Below, piece by piece: positions 48,601 through 58,618 of a stretch of DNA of 64,000 bases. Position 1 is the first letter of the stretch. The number at the start of each line of letters is the position of its first letter. The translations under genes and the position numbers were made by a program. The notes under the pieces are model-generated. The model was not told the origin of the DNA, ran no database searches, and saw only the letters and a program-made list of their open reading frames with translations. The DNA is from Patiria pectinifera (lineage: Eukaryota; Echinodermata; Asteroidea; Valvatida; Asterinidae): positions 6,590,643 through 6,654,642 of the forward strand of contig CM057140.1 of the NCBI GenBank assembly GCA_029964075.1. Reading direction: 5' to 3'.

Positions 48601-51600
48601 CATCGAATAGGCACACTTTGATGACTGGTACATGGTACGCATTTTGTGCATACCCTCGCGAGGACAAAAGGCCCTCTCCCCCCTCTCAACCCCCCCCCCC
48701 CCAAAAAAAAACGATAAAAAGAATACAAATGAGACAGACACTTACTCTGGAATCTGCACATTCATAAAATTCCATTAGACCTCTTAAATTGTTTCCAAAA
48801 AGCGGTAATTTAAAAAACAAAAACAAAAAATAGTCTGATATTGATAAATCTACCACAATTAAATGTCTCCCAAGTTGTTCCATCCGTTGAGGGCGTGAGT
48901 GGTGTCAGCGTTGTCGAACGCAGAAAAACAAGTCTCGCTATATCAAGGACTGTTTCGTGTAGTGATATGTGCCCCGTGCCGTATGACAGTTGGGCTTTTG
49001 GCGCAGGGCTCAAAAATTGAAAACCCCTTTATCAATCCAGTTTTGGATTGGTAAAGGGCAAAAATTTGGAATATTTAAAGTCATTGAGGTTATACGGTCG
49101 AAAGAATGGAAGACATGACACTGCATTCTTAAAACCCAGAGGACATGTATCATTACGTTAGCGTACATTTATGTTTTTTTTCAACAGATGTTCCAGTCAT
49201 TATAACTGATGTGGCTAGTAAGTGGCCAGCTGCTGGATGGACCCTTGAGTCCCTCAAGGAAAGAGCTGGTCATAATAAAGCATTCATCAGACAAAATACA
49301 AGCAAGCAAGACTACAAGGTACAAACATGGATATAGGGGTGCTGTGGTCCAATGGTTACGCTGTTCAAATCGTGTGCCATGGTACATGGGTTCGAATCCT
49401 GACCATGGGAACATGGTGCTTGTGCTCTTGAGCAAGGCACTTTACCATTATTGCTTCGTCCTTCGGATGGGACGTAAAGCCGTAGGTACTGTGTGTTGTG
49501 TAATGCACGTTAAAGAACCCAGTAACACTCATCACTAAGAGAAGGCGTTTGCCTTGGTGTTTCTGGTAGTGGTTGCAATATGCGCCGCAGCACCTTGTAA
49601 ACCCTTATAAGGTGCTACATAATGGGGCTCATATTTCTCATAAACTTTATTTACCTTTCTTTAGTAATAGACATATCTCCAACGCCTTGAGTACATGTAC
49701 CTAATAGTTGGTAGATACGTGCGCTATATAAGACTCCGATATTTTTATTATTATATTTGATAAACCTTTCTGACATGTAGATCAACACTGGGTATGGATG
49801 ACAAACCATGCAATTTATGCATAAGTAGAATTTTTAAGTTTTGAATTAACCAGTCAAATGGCTTCTTTCATTTCTTTTTTGTAATCATTTAATATGTGGG
49901 TGGCACTAGCTTATTGAAACCAAGGACTCCTCAAAAGCACCCTAGGCACTGTAGTTTGCAACCCTGAAGAAACCTGTAGAGAGAAGACAATGAGAAGTAA
50001 TTTCAGCTTTAGAAAACCCCAGAAGAATATTCTGGGAAAAACCCACGAAATCAGGCAGGGACTGAAAACCCAATCCACATGTTGGCCCAGGCAGGATTCG
50101 AACCTGGGTCACAGCGGTAGAAGGCGAGGAAAGTACCGCTACGCCAACCTGACTCCCCCCCCCCTACAAAAAATGGAACAAATGAACTTGGGATTTCTTT
50201 CAGGGGAGCAGTCATAGAGTAGACAGAGAAGAATGAATGCAATTAGTTGTGAGAGTGTGTTAATCAAATTTGATTGGCTTTTAAAGGGAATATACAACAT
50301 TTGCAAACATCGAAAAATAAAACTACCAAGTTTTTACGAAATACCTTACTAGGATGTTGGTAAATGACAGTCTCAAGCATCTTGTAAAATTATGGCACCT
50401 GGTGTGAAGTCATTTTCAAGAAAATGGTATTTTTGTATACATTTCCAACGGTGGTCGGCCGACCAGCGTTGGAAAAACCTAACTATTTTTCAACTACTGC
50501 TCCAAGTTAACCATTTTTTCAGTCCAAATTTTGTTTGCTATTGGTTACATGTTTCATGAACGGGTGCAGGCCAGCTAGACTGGTTCCCGTGTCTTACAAT
50601 TTTCCATCATCTATAAATTGATCCATTTTATCTTTTGTGGAGTCAGGGAACCAGACTACTTAAACATGTTTGTTTTTCTTGGTTTTTCCAACCTTTTCGA
50701 ACACAAAACTTCAAAAATGTCAGGGTAACAATATTTGATCTATATATACTAACCCCTCAAAAAGTTCATTTCTGAAAAATACATCAAAAACCAATGATGT
50801 ACATTCCCTTTAATGATGACGTTGCAGAACTCCTGCTTCATTTTACTGTTTCTTGGCTTTGAATAAGTTGGCAGAATTCCTATTTTATTTCAATGTGTAG
50901 TTTCTCAAAACTTGTGCTTTAGAATTACATCAAACTTAACACAAATAGAGAGATTTTTTTAACTTTTAGCTTCTGTAACATTGGTGTTGCTAGCATGCTT
51001 GTAGATACTTGTATATTTGTTTATAAATGGGATATTCTGGGTAATAAACTGCAGTATATTCTGCACATGTTTTGTTTGATCATGAATCAGGTGGGTAAAG
51101 CATACACCATCCGTGAGAGCACACTCAGAGAGTACATCAATGATTTGGACGAAGACAACAGCCGTTCCAGGAATTCTTATCTTGCTGTGCAGAACATCAA
51201 GAGCACATTTCCTGAATTAGAGGTATTACGATCAATTACAAACTCAAGAATGCAAGTTTCCTCTTCTGTCTTCTGATGGGCTCAATTGGCTCTGAGTTCT
51301 GACTGTGTCGTATGCCTGTACCTGTATATGTCATAGACGCAAGAACCATGAATGTTTTGAGAGATTATTTTGTCACTGCCTGCAGTTAAAACAATGTTTG
51401 CAATGTTTAGCCAGTTTTCAAATGACCAGAGCAAACTCTTAAAAGACTGGAACCATCCAGTATTAAACTACAGTTAACTCCAGCTAAGTCGGCACTATCG
51501 AGATTGAAGAATTTGTGACCACTTACGCGAATGCCGATCTGCTGTAAGTCGTCATTTTGCTGACTTACATGAATGGCCTTTTGCACACATGATTCATTGC

Positions 51601-54600
51601 ACTAATTGGCTTCGATTTACCCTGGATTATCTCTTTATTGCTTGAGTTGAATCCAGCAAACTTATCCTCGAATTGTATCATCACATTTGGGTATTGATAG
51701 TGGAGACCATGATACATATAATGTACGTGCACAGTAGTCTGGTATATACCACGCACGCATTGACTGCAGCAGTAGTCATTCAATAAGACGACCCCCCAAA
51801 GTGGACAGAGTGCATGCGTACAGCCTAGAGGGGGTACTGGTATTGATATGCTCACGATACATATGCGATGTATGCAGTAAGACACCCTATTTTGACATTG
51901 ATAGATGCAGCGATCACGGGCCGTGTGAAACCACTTTTCAACTCGACACTTTGCCAACCGCAGTACAGGAAGTCGATGCCAATGTGTGATTTGTTGAATG
52001 CTGACTTATACACAAAGGATTTAGTAATGCTTCGTATGGAAAGGGGACCGAGAGTAACACGACGACTTGAGCGAAATGGCGACTAATAAAATCCGATTTA
52101 GAAATAGAAAATTCAATGGAAATGCATTACGGACAATCAGGACTTTAGTCAGACGGCCGACTTGAGTGATTTGACGAGTTGTACGATGTCGGTTTAGCCG
52201 GAGTTTACTGTATAACTTTGTGTTCTATTTATTTCTCGGTCATTAAATGCTGTTGGAGTTTCTATCAACGGTAGATTTTTGAGATCCTTTTCCATTGTTT
52301 GCCTTATATCTAAGCATGCACCCTTTAACTAAAACACGATGTAAACAGTTGAAAAGACCGGTGTGTTTGCTGCCACCAATGTCTTAAAAGTCTCCTATTA
52401 GTAAAGTTTATGAAATACTTTTGTTTTCCTCAGGCTGATGTTCCAATGCCAGACTACGTTGGTAAGATCCACATGGGACCCTACCTGTGGATAGCTGTCA
52501 AGGGCCATTATGGTAAAGACAACATATGCAGGCTTCATAAACCTTAGTCCTAACCCTGCTGCAATGAAGTTGCTAGCCTTTTGCCCAGGCCATCGTGGCT
52601 TAGAGCGGCGGAGTTGCGAAGACCCGAAGTGACTGGAGCGAAGATTAAGTCAGCACGCACGAGTGGCAAGCCATGGGGCTTTTTACAACTTGATTTTGTT
52701 GAATTATTCATAGTTTCTATGCAAATAAGAAGCGTGCTGAAGGTTAACCAATCACAATTTTTCATTTGTAAAATGGATTAAAACGAAGGACATTACTTCT
52801 AATAGTAGATGTGAGGTGCTGGCACTTTCATTTCATAGTGAAAAAAACCCCAGGAAATTGTCACCAGGGGATGGCCCCAAGCTGCCCCCTGCCCAACCAC
52901 CTAGAAGCGAACCTCAAATCAACAACCAACACAGATTGTGTCCTATTGGTTATGGTTGGATTAATTAGGATTATGGGTTCATTCAGTTCGTTTGGAGGAA
53001 ACAGTTGTGCATGGTGATGAAAAATCACAAATGTTCCACAAACAGCAGATACAGGATGACCCTCCTGCCCCCCAAGTCAACCCTGAAACGTTTGGCTTTT
53101 TTGAAAAATGTGATACGTGAATTGTTACGTTTTGGGTATCAGATTAAAGCTGAGAGTTTTTTATTTCAGATACTGAAAAAAATAATGAAAACGGCACACT
53201 GGGTTGCTGAGAAAATGCCAATTTTGTAAAAAAAGGTAATTGTTTTCATCCGTTCCAAAAGTGCTTCAAACAGTGAAACATGTTACTGTAAGTCCACTGT
53301 GCAATTGTCTCTCATTTGTGTAGTTTCTTTCATATTTTGACATATATATGATGCTGAAAAGGTTTAAAAATAGTACTAAAAAGGATGAGATACCTGTTCA
53401 GGTGGAAGATAAAAGGTATTTCCATCAAATTAATTTGTACTCTTGTCATATTATGTGCCGTGTTGTTTGGCAAATAGGTACAGTGAAAATACCTTAACTG
53501 TGGTAATGCCATTGGAATCTTTCCATATTTGGCATTTTCTCAGCAACCCAATGTGCTGTTTTTATGATTTTTTCCAGTATTGAAAAAAAGCACCTTTAGC
53601 TTTAATCTGATATCCAAAACATAAAAATTCACCCATCAAGTTTTTGAAAAAAGCCAAATCTTCAAGGTTGCATTTTAGGGGGTCACCCTGTACATATATT
53701 CACAAATTATAACTGTTTACACAAAAACAAATACTTATTTTACAATACTTGCACATGTATACATTTTTTGATGAAAAGACTAATATCTAAAATGTTCAAT
53801 TTCTGTTGATTGTTTGCAGAGTACTGCCACTTTGATCCTGACGATGGGCTATTAGTTGTCTTGAGTGGGAGGAAAAAGGTCCAATTATATGGCTGTAATC
53901 CCATGCCCCTCTACCCAAACCCACTGGGGTCAAAAGGTCGTACCATTCAGGCCCAAGTCAACTGTGAGGATCCTGATCTGGAGAGGCATCCATTGTTTGC
54001 ATTAGCTACATGTTATCAAGGGGAACTTGGTCCTGGAGAAATGTGAGTCAATCTAGTCTTCCCAAAGAGTGATCACATAATGGAGCTAAGTTACACATCA
54101 TTTACATTGTAACCAAATAGCCTGAAATTTATGAATGTTATTAAACTGCGTTATTTACCATCATGACAATGTGGAAATCACAGATATTTTCTTTGACTGT
54201 AACTCAGTGGTGAGATTCAGGGTAAGGTGATTGTAGTGTGATGTGTCTTACTCAGGAATGAGCCTTGTGAGTAGCCAATTCCAGGTGGAATCCTTGAACT
54301 GAAAACTCAACAATTGGCCTGTTGATAAAGACACTGTGATGGTGTCGCAAGCTCTTGATACGAGCTCTGTAACCAAAGTCTTAAAAAGGTATCTTTTATT
54401 TGATTGATATAATAATGGGACAGAAAATGAACTTTGATGCTCAACATATGGCCAGTTCTTGTAAAGGTTAAGCATTCTAGACCTCAAGATCCCACATACT
54501 TTGAGGACACATGAACATTGCCCACATCCTCTATGCAGGCTAGTAAAGTTCGTGATATGGATAGCTCAGGGGATAAATGAAGAATATGAGTTGCAATGAA

Positions 54601-55394
54601 TCGCTTTCTTTGTTTGGATTGCAGGCTGTACATCCCATCTTTCTGGTGGCATCAAGTGACATCTGTAGAAATGTCCATCTCTGTCAATTTCTTCTTTGGT
54701 GATGCTGGAGATAACAACTTCATCACTAAAGCCATGGTAAGGATCTTGTGATCAGACGATGTGGAAAACCTTATGGGTTCAAATACCTCTAGAGTATATT
54801 CTGTTCTGATTTCTCCAAAAGGAAGTTCAGTTACGATGTCAGACAGGGAAAGCTAAATTGGGGGGGAGGGGGTTAAAAACCACTCTGTGTGTGCACTTTG
54901 TGCATTTTGTGATGTTCTTTCAAAGACAGTTGGTTACAATTTTCATAGGAAACAGTACTGTAGTTTTGGTTCAAATAATAGTAAATATTTTGTGATTTTT
55001 TTTCTAACATACTTTTTTATATCTAGAAAGTACTGATTGATTACTTTGGTGATTGTTCTTTCATAAATAATGTAATATTGAGATAAATCTTAGGTATTCT
55101 CTTTTATAATTTTAGGGACTGAACAAGTGGGATGCATTTTCCCATTGGCTGCTTAACATAGTTGAGCAGAACCGTAACTACGATGCCCTTCAGCGAGTCT
55201 TGGCCCACCTGCCTAACTCCTTAGCTACGTTCCTCTTCAAGGAATGGAAGGAGAGAGTGTCTCGTGAGCAAGTCAAGACCTTAGTTGATCTTGTTATGGA
55301 CTATCTTGGAGTAGATGAGCTACCTAAAGATGAGGAGAGGACAAGCAAGAATCCACCTCCTCTCAAGATCAGGGGATTATTGTGGAGGAAGTAG
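45498..55394 (+). CDS. JmjC (cupin_8) Fe(II)/2-oxoglutarate oxygenase, seven coding exons, 356 aa
   Basis: Exons 45498-45612, 49188-49318, 51091-51222, 52434-52512, 53820-54042, 54625-54736 and 55116-55394; all introns are GT-AG, phases match, total 1071 nt. The N-terminus (RVSALTAAEFNVEYFKK, D, VPVIITDVASKWPAAGW) is the cupin_8 start. The JmjC core has iron ligands His156 and Asp158 (C-H-F-D) and His236 (IPSFWWH), exactly 80 residues after the first, the spacing in FIH. Lys171 (S-G-R-K-K) aligns with the 2OG-binding lysine. LYPNPL, QVNCEDPDLERHPLF and a GPGEMLYIPSFWWH strand resemble both FIH and KDM8/JMJD5, while YLAVQNIKSTFPELE with MPDYV is closest to KDM8; a helical C-terminus (265-340) could dimerise as in FIH or TYW5. 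Probably a protein hydroxylase; the substrate is unknown. There is no signal peptide, so it is cytosolic or nuclear. The second ATG (Met11, 45528) has the better Kozak context. Confidence 0.93.
45868..46597. mobile_element. 730-bp foldback element with 9-bp target duplication (MULE-like)
   Basis: Arms of over 300 bp start TAGCCCCACTAGTGTGGCCG and end in the exact complement, with a ~90-bp partly paired centre around 46190-46280. TGTAGGACC is repeated perfectly on both sides (45859-45867 and 46598-46606). A 9-bp duplication with long inverted repeats is characteristic of Mutator-like elements. Open frames on the two strands are mirror images of each other, as a palindrome requires. It lies in intron 1 of the JmjC gene. 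Confidence 0.92.
46688..48245. mobile_element. Long palindromic element split by a second foldback
   Basis: Left arm 46688-46872 plus 47577 to about 47780, right arm about 47785-48245; the centre is GGTCACCTGGATTGGTGACC (47775-47794). The arms start TAGTCTGAGTAACTAG and include TTTTTAACATTTGGACATGG. The left arm is interrupted by the foldback at 46873-47567; the right arm is not. Without the insert the element is about 860 bp. A clean target duplication cannot be read. Related ends recur at 58619-58766 and 60162-60190. Confidence 0.88.
46873..47567. mobile_element. 695-bp foldback element nested in the palindrome, 9-bp target duplication
   Basis: Ends TACTCCTAGAACTATGA and TCATAGTTCTAGGAGTA, arms ~340 bp meeting near 47217 in a GGTACGGTACAG...GTACCGTACC centre. 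CCTTATGCG flanks it on both sides (46864-46872 and 47568-47576). The opposite arm of the host palindrome (about 48054-48066, complement CTTACGTGCC) shows the uninterrupted site. Termini differ from the 45868 element, so this is a second MULE-like foldback family. It is in intron 1 of the JmjC gene. Confidence 0.92.
48246..49187. other. Right part of JmjC intron 1
   Basis: No separate gene is seen. It holds a C-run and A-run near 48690-48715 and ends in the pyrimidine tract of the exon 2 acceptor. Confidence 0.45.
49188..49318 (+). CDS. JmjC gene exon 2
   Basis: Acceptor TTTTTTTCAACAG, donor AAG|GTACAA; 131 nt, phase 1 in, phase 0 out. It encodes VPVIITDVASKWPAAGWTLE and a short helix-strand to DYK. 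A SINE begins about 15 bp beyond the donor. Confidence 0.92.
49334..49762 (+). repeat. SINE with tRNA head and Deu-type body, in JmjC intron 2
   Basis: Head: GGGGTGCTGTGGTCCAATGG and B-box GGTTCGAATCC. Body: CTTGAGCAAGGCACTTTACC, CGTCCTTCGGATGGGACG, TAAAGCCGTAGGT and TGCACGTTAAAGAACCC, a core known from deuterostome SINEs. Tail: GCGCTATATAAGACTCCGAT then ATTTTTATTATTATA, as in SINEs mobilised by L2/CR1-type LINEs. It begins ~15 bp downstream of the exon 2 donor in the sense orientation. Confidence 0.85.
49930..50165 (-). repeat. tRNA-derived SINE, minus strand, in JmjC intron 2
   Basis: The complement of 50075-50155 has A-box GGTTGGCGTAGCGGTA and B-box CAGGTTCGAATCCTGCC; the rest (CTGGGAAAAACCCACGAAAT and GGCAGGGACTGAAAACCC on this strand) resembles the body of the SINE at 19105-19415. 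Same class, diverged copies. Confidence 0.65.
50285..50809. mobile_element. TTAA-type MITE, copy 3
   Basis: Best-preserved copy: AGGGAATATACAACATTTGC at the left and GATGTACATTCCCT at the right, with TTAA on both sides (50281-50284 and 50810-50813). It lies in JmjC intron 2. Confidence 0.88.
51091..51222 (+). CDS. JmjC gene exon 3
   Basis: Acceptor TGAATCAG, donor GAG|GTATTA; 132 nt, phase 0 at both ends. It encodes V-G-K-A-Y-T-I-R, an acidic loop (DLDEDNSRSR) and the YLAVQNIKSTFPELE segment found in KDM8- and TYW5-like enzymes. The acceptor has a poor pyrimidine tract. Confidence 0.9.
51481..52210. mobile_element. 730-bp pogo/Tigger-like MITE in JmjC intron 3
   Basis: Ends CAGTTAACTCCAGCTAAGTC and GGTTTAGCCGGAGTTTACTG are ~25-bp imperfect inverted repeats between TA dinucleotides (51479-51480 and 52211-52212), with the CAGT...ACTG termini of pogo-group Tc1/mariner elements. 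It contains the ~170-bp repeat shared with 31012-31196. Confidence 0.8.
51657..51825 (-). repeat. Dispersed ~170-bp repeat, complement of 31012-31196
   Basis: Matches the complement of the segment at 31 kb over its whole length. Because its neighbourhood differs there, it is either an insertion inside the pogo-like MITE or a fragment that moved with it. Confidence 0.8.
52434..52512 (+). CDS. JmjC gene exon 4, with an internal alternative donor
   Basis: Acceptor TTTTCCTCAG, donor TATG|GTAAAG; 79 nt. It encodes ADVPMPDYVGKIHMGPYLWI then AVKGHY. A second consensus donor, TTG|GTAAGA at 52462, lies inside in the same phase (1), so its use would drop 17 codons without shifting the frame. Confidence 0.92.
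53052..53690. mobile_element. 639-bp foldback MITE in JmjC intron 4
   Basis: Arms of ~170 bp: the left begins CAGGATGACCC and includes TTTGGCTTTTTTGAAAAA and GGGTTGCTGAGAAAATGCC; the right is the imperfect complement ending GGGTCACCCTG. TA lies on both sides (53050-53051 and 53691-53692). CAGGGTGACCCC-type ends are widespread in animal MITEs. Confidence 0.85.
53820..54042 (+). CDS. JmjC gene exon 5 (iron-binding HxD)
   Basis: Acceptor TTGTTTGCAG, donor GAAAT|GTGAGT; 223 nt. It carries His156 (53828-53830) and Asp158 (53834-53836), Lys171, and LYPNPL through ATCYQGELGPGE. Confidence 0.95.
54625..54736 (+). CDS. JmjC gene exon 6 (distal iron histidine)
   Basis: Acceptor TTTGGATTGCAG, donor ATG|GTAAGG; 112 nt. 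The first base completes Met227, followed by LYIPSFWWHQVTSVEMSISV with the distal ligand His236, then the NFFFGDAGDNN strand and loop. Confidence 0.95.
54737..55115. other. JmjC intron 6
   Basis: A 379-bp intron without a recognisable repeat; a G-run (GGGGGGGAGGGGG) lies at about 54860. Confidence 0.7.
55116..55394 (+). CDS. JmjC gene exon 7 (helical C-terminus)
   Basis: Acceptor ATAATTTTAG, stop TAG at 55392-55394; 279 nt. It encodes amphipathic helices (W-D-A-F-S-H-W-L-L-N-I-V-E; WKERVSREQVKTLVDLVMDY) and a basic tail ending LLWRK. Confidence 0.95.
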   Translation, partial: GLNKWDAFSHWLLNIVEQNRNYDALQRVLAHLPNSLATFLFKEWKERVSREQVKTLVDLVMDYLGVDELPKDEERTSKNPPPLKIRGLLWRK

Positions 55395-55836
55395 TTGCCA
55401 TGGTGATTGACAACCTAAGCAAACAAATAAATTGAACTTCTTAATTCAGGCAAAGTAAGGAATGTTGTAAAACATGGAATGCTTTTAAACCTTGATTGCT
55501 CAAAAGAAAGCAATTGTTGCAATGTACATTTCAATTGTATGCGATCTATGTAAAACAGTGCCATTTATCATGTAAATATTTTAAAGGCTAAATTGCAATG
55601 TACGTTTCAATTGTATGGGATCTATGTAATACAATGCATTTATCATGTTAATATTTTAAAGGCTAGATTGTAAGAACAAGAACATTTTAAAGCGTATTCT
55701 TATGTATAACATGTTCAAATATGTCATGCTAAAGAGACTGTACCAGGCCATGACAGTTTGGAGATAACCTGCTTTTTTGTTAAAAAATTGGAAAAAAGTA
55801 ACAACCTTCAAGTATGAGGTAGTTGTAATACATGTA
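55395..55836. other. 3' flank or 3' UTR of the JmjC gene
   Basis: Two near-identical ~65-bp direct repeats (about 55519-55585 and 55592-55660), each with TGTAC.TTTCAATTGTATG then GATCTATGTAA and TTTATCATGT.AATATTTTAA. Nothing else is seen. Confidence 0.6.
55426..55431 (+). terminator. Possible poly(A) signal of the JmjC gene
   Basis: AATAAA 32 bp after the stop codon. This would give a very short 3' UTR; another AATAAA at 56895-56900 would give about 1.5 kb. The sequence does not decide between them. Confidence 0.4.
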
Positions 55837-56026
55837 CAGTCGAATCTCGTTAGTACAAACTCTGTTAATACAAAATTCTGGTTATAATAACAAACATAAA
55901 GCCTTGGTCCTGACTGTGCATTTATGTGCACAATGAATAGGACTGATGTTCCTCTTAACACAAGTGAATGATATAACAAACAATTTGGCTAGGCCCGAAC
56001 GAGTTTGTTTTTACGAGACTCGACTG
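55837..56026. mobile_element. 190-bp pogo/Tigger-like MITE
   Basis: Ends CAGTCGAATCTCGTTAGTAC and TTTTACGAGACTCGACTG, with TA on both sides (55835-55836 and 56027-56028). It is a second pogo-type family, distinct from 51481-52210. Confidence 0.85.
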
Positions 56027-58190
56027 TATTTGCTAATTTTTTCTAATAAGGACATTTTAAAATCACATTTCCTGAAATGACTGAGAACATTTATCAGCAT
56101 AATAAATATGCTTTATTCACCAGTTGTAAGTGAGTTACTCAAAACTGAGCCACCACCTTAGTCGGCACTCGCCAAGTCTCAAGTCAGATCACAAGCCCTT
56201 CAAGTGACGGTGCACAAAGAAAGGCCTTTGCCAGGGTTCACCCTCTGTAACTTTGACCAAGCCTGTGATGGTTGACCTGTGATTAATTTCATTGGCCACA
56301 CATTTTGTGAGATTTGAATGTTTTACAGTACATGTACATACGAGCACATTTGTTTTTGAACAGCATGCATGCTCGATGGGAAGAACCACACAGCATTTTT
56401 GGTGCCTTTTTTGTGGATTTCTCAAGAAAAGAAACAAAATACCGTACATGTAATGAGAAAATTGTGCAATGTGCTGTTGTAGATATGTAATATTAATTTC
56501 AAAATATGAAATGTTTGAATGTGAAGTCCGTTTCAGTTTCAGGTACTAATAATTATTTTAAAGGTTAATATTGAAGAGAAAACTCATAAGCTGCATGTAA
56601 ACAAGTCATGCCCATGTACACTATCACGATAAAAATGAATCTTAAAAAACAATTTGTAAATGACCAAATCACCTGGAGCTCTTCCAAATTTGTAAAAGTA
56701 TGCTGAGAAAGTAATCGTACTGTATATAGCTCGATCAATTGTGCAAATCATCAATTTTTTACTCCTCCATATGTGCAAATTTAGGGTTTTTAGAGAAAGT
56801 GTTATTAGTAATAGGGACATGAGAATGCCGAAGAGGCAGTCAGTTTAATTTGTTACGCATATGAAAGAAGAATTTTATCTGAAATATAGATCTCAATAAA
56901 ACATCAAAAATGTTTTTTGTATAAATCTTTTCAGTGTACTTTCCGGTGGCTATTTAAATGTTCATAATGATTTTGAGTGTGATATGAAACAGCCGTTCAA
57001 CTACTATTCTGAATTCTGATGCAATCCTTCATGCAGTGCGTGTACGCGTACGTACATATTCGCGATGTATCAGGGTGACCGTTTTAGCCGAATTTCGGCT
57101 ATATTTAACAGAATTTTTCGAGAAAAATGAGTTTTACAAAATTTAGCAGAATGAATTCTGTAAAATTGGTGATTTGACAGAAAAATGTAGCTCATTAGTT
57201 TGGAAAGAGCCAATTTTTTTTTTTAGGGGGGGAGGGGGCTAGCAGGGAGGATGCAGAATTTTTCTGACGGGCGCGCTGAAATGTAGACCAGTTATTTTCT
57301 GCGGACACTTAGGCCCTCAAAAAATCAATGGGGGGAAGGGGGGGGGGGGGGGCTCGTGGCATATTTTTAATGGGGAGCGCTGATAAAATCCCACAATCAG
57401 GCACACTATTGCACAAATGCACCCTTCTCACGACTACTTATTTAGGGGGAGACCGTTCGCACGTCCGCCACATTCTTAAATTTTGCTAGTGCATTTCTTT
57501 TTTATGGAATTTTGTTTGGGGGGCTAGACAAAATTTTTGGCCCCCCCCCCCCCCCCGTAGAACCGCCACTGAAAAGTTTCAATTTGAGGTTCCCTGACAT
57601 GTATACACAGTAAAGTAGACCATGCAAGCCAGACTATAGTTCAACGTGATGCAATTTTGTTTAAATTTGTTATGTAATTTATTTGGTTTTAAAGAAAATT
57701 TTATGATTTTTGTTTTGTTTAAGGAAATTTTATAACATCTGCATCTACCTCCATTCCTCCATGGTATAATAAGTTAGCTGGGGCATGGAGGAATGGAGTT
57801 ACCCAGCCCTAAATTTTATCTAATAATAAGTGATATCGAAGATTTTTGTTAAATCTAGCAGATTTAGAAATGCATCTAGCAGAATTTTGCCATTACCTTA
57901 CGGTCACTGTGGATATGTTGTGTACGACTAGTGACTACGTGTGGCCGTGCTTCCGTAGTCGTCTACACGTGGATTTGTTGCTAACCCACAGGCCACATTG
58001 CAGATACCCGGAATTTCAACTTTGGTAGTAAATCCTATGCATGCTATGTAAGTAAATTCATTTGGGTTTGATGCGATTTGAATTAGACATTGCTACTGTT
58101 CCGTGATTTACTGGAATTATCAGGGGAAAAAAGAAATTTGCAGAGATGAATGATTTGGCCGGTATTACAGCGTTACCCCGGCCTTAATTC
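56027..58190. other. Intergenic stretch with G-rich repeat debris
   Basis: No gene is seen. From 57225 to 57565 there are long G or C runs and an ending GAACCGCCACTG typical of common low-complexity-bearing MITEs, but no clean left boundary. A GGTATAATAAG-centred hairpin (CCTCCATGG / CCATGGAGG-like) is near 57750-57800. Confidence 0.4.
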
Positions 58191-58599
58191 GGTAATCCTT
58201 ACTTTTAGGACCCCTTTCCTATATAAGGTTAAAAGACTCACCAAAACAGCTGACTAAATGACACTCAAAAGTGACATTCTGATATTTATTGACACATTTG
58301 AACATTTGGCAATACACCTCTTGAATATCAGCAGGTTTGATTTTGTAGAAAGAGGGCAGGGGACGACGATGACAAACAGAAAATAAATTTTAAAAGCAAG
58401 ATGGCGAACTGCAAAAAAAGGTAGGAAAGTCACATTTTCTTTGAAAGTGCTTTCAAAATTATAACTAACATGAGTTTGTCTGAAGAAAAAAAAACTTCTT
58501 TAGCCTGCATAAGTCACCTTGGTACTGGACAGTCATCTGCAAAATCAGTTTTGAACAGAACTCGTACAAAATAGAGGTGTCCTAAAAGTAAGGATTACC
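58191..58599. mobile_element. 409-bp MITE with perfect 21-bp ends and 8-bp target duplication (hAT-like)
   Basis: Starts GGTAATCCTTACTTTTAGGA and ends with the exact complement; CTTAATTC is repeated perfectly at 58183-58190 and 58600-58607. An 8-bp duplication suits hAT elements. It is non-coding. Confidence 0.92.
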
Positions 58600-58618
58600 C
58601 TTAATTCCTTCCTCCATG

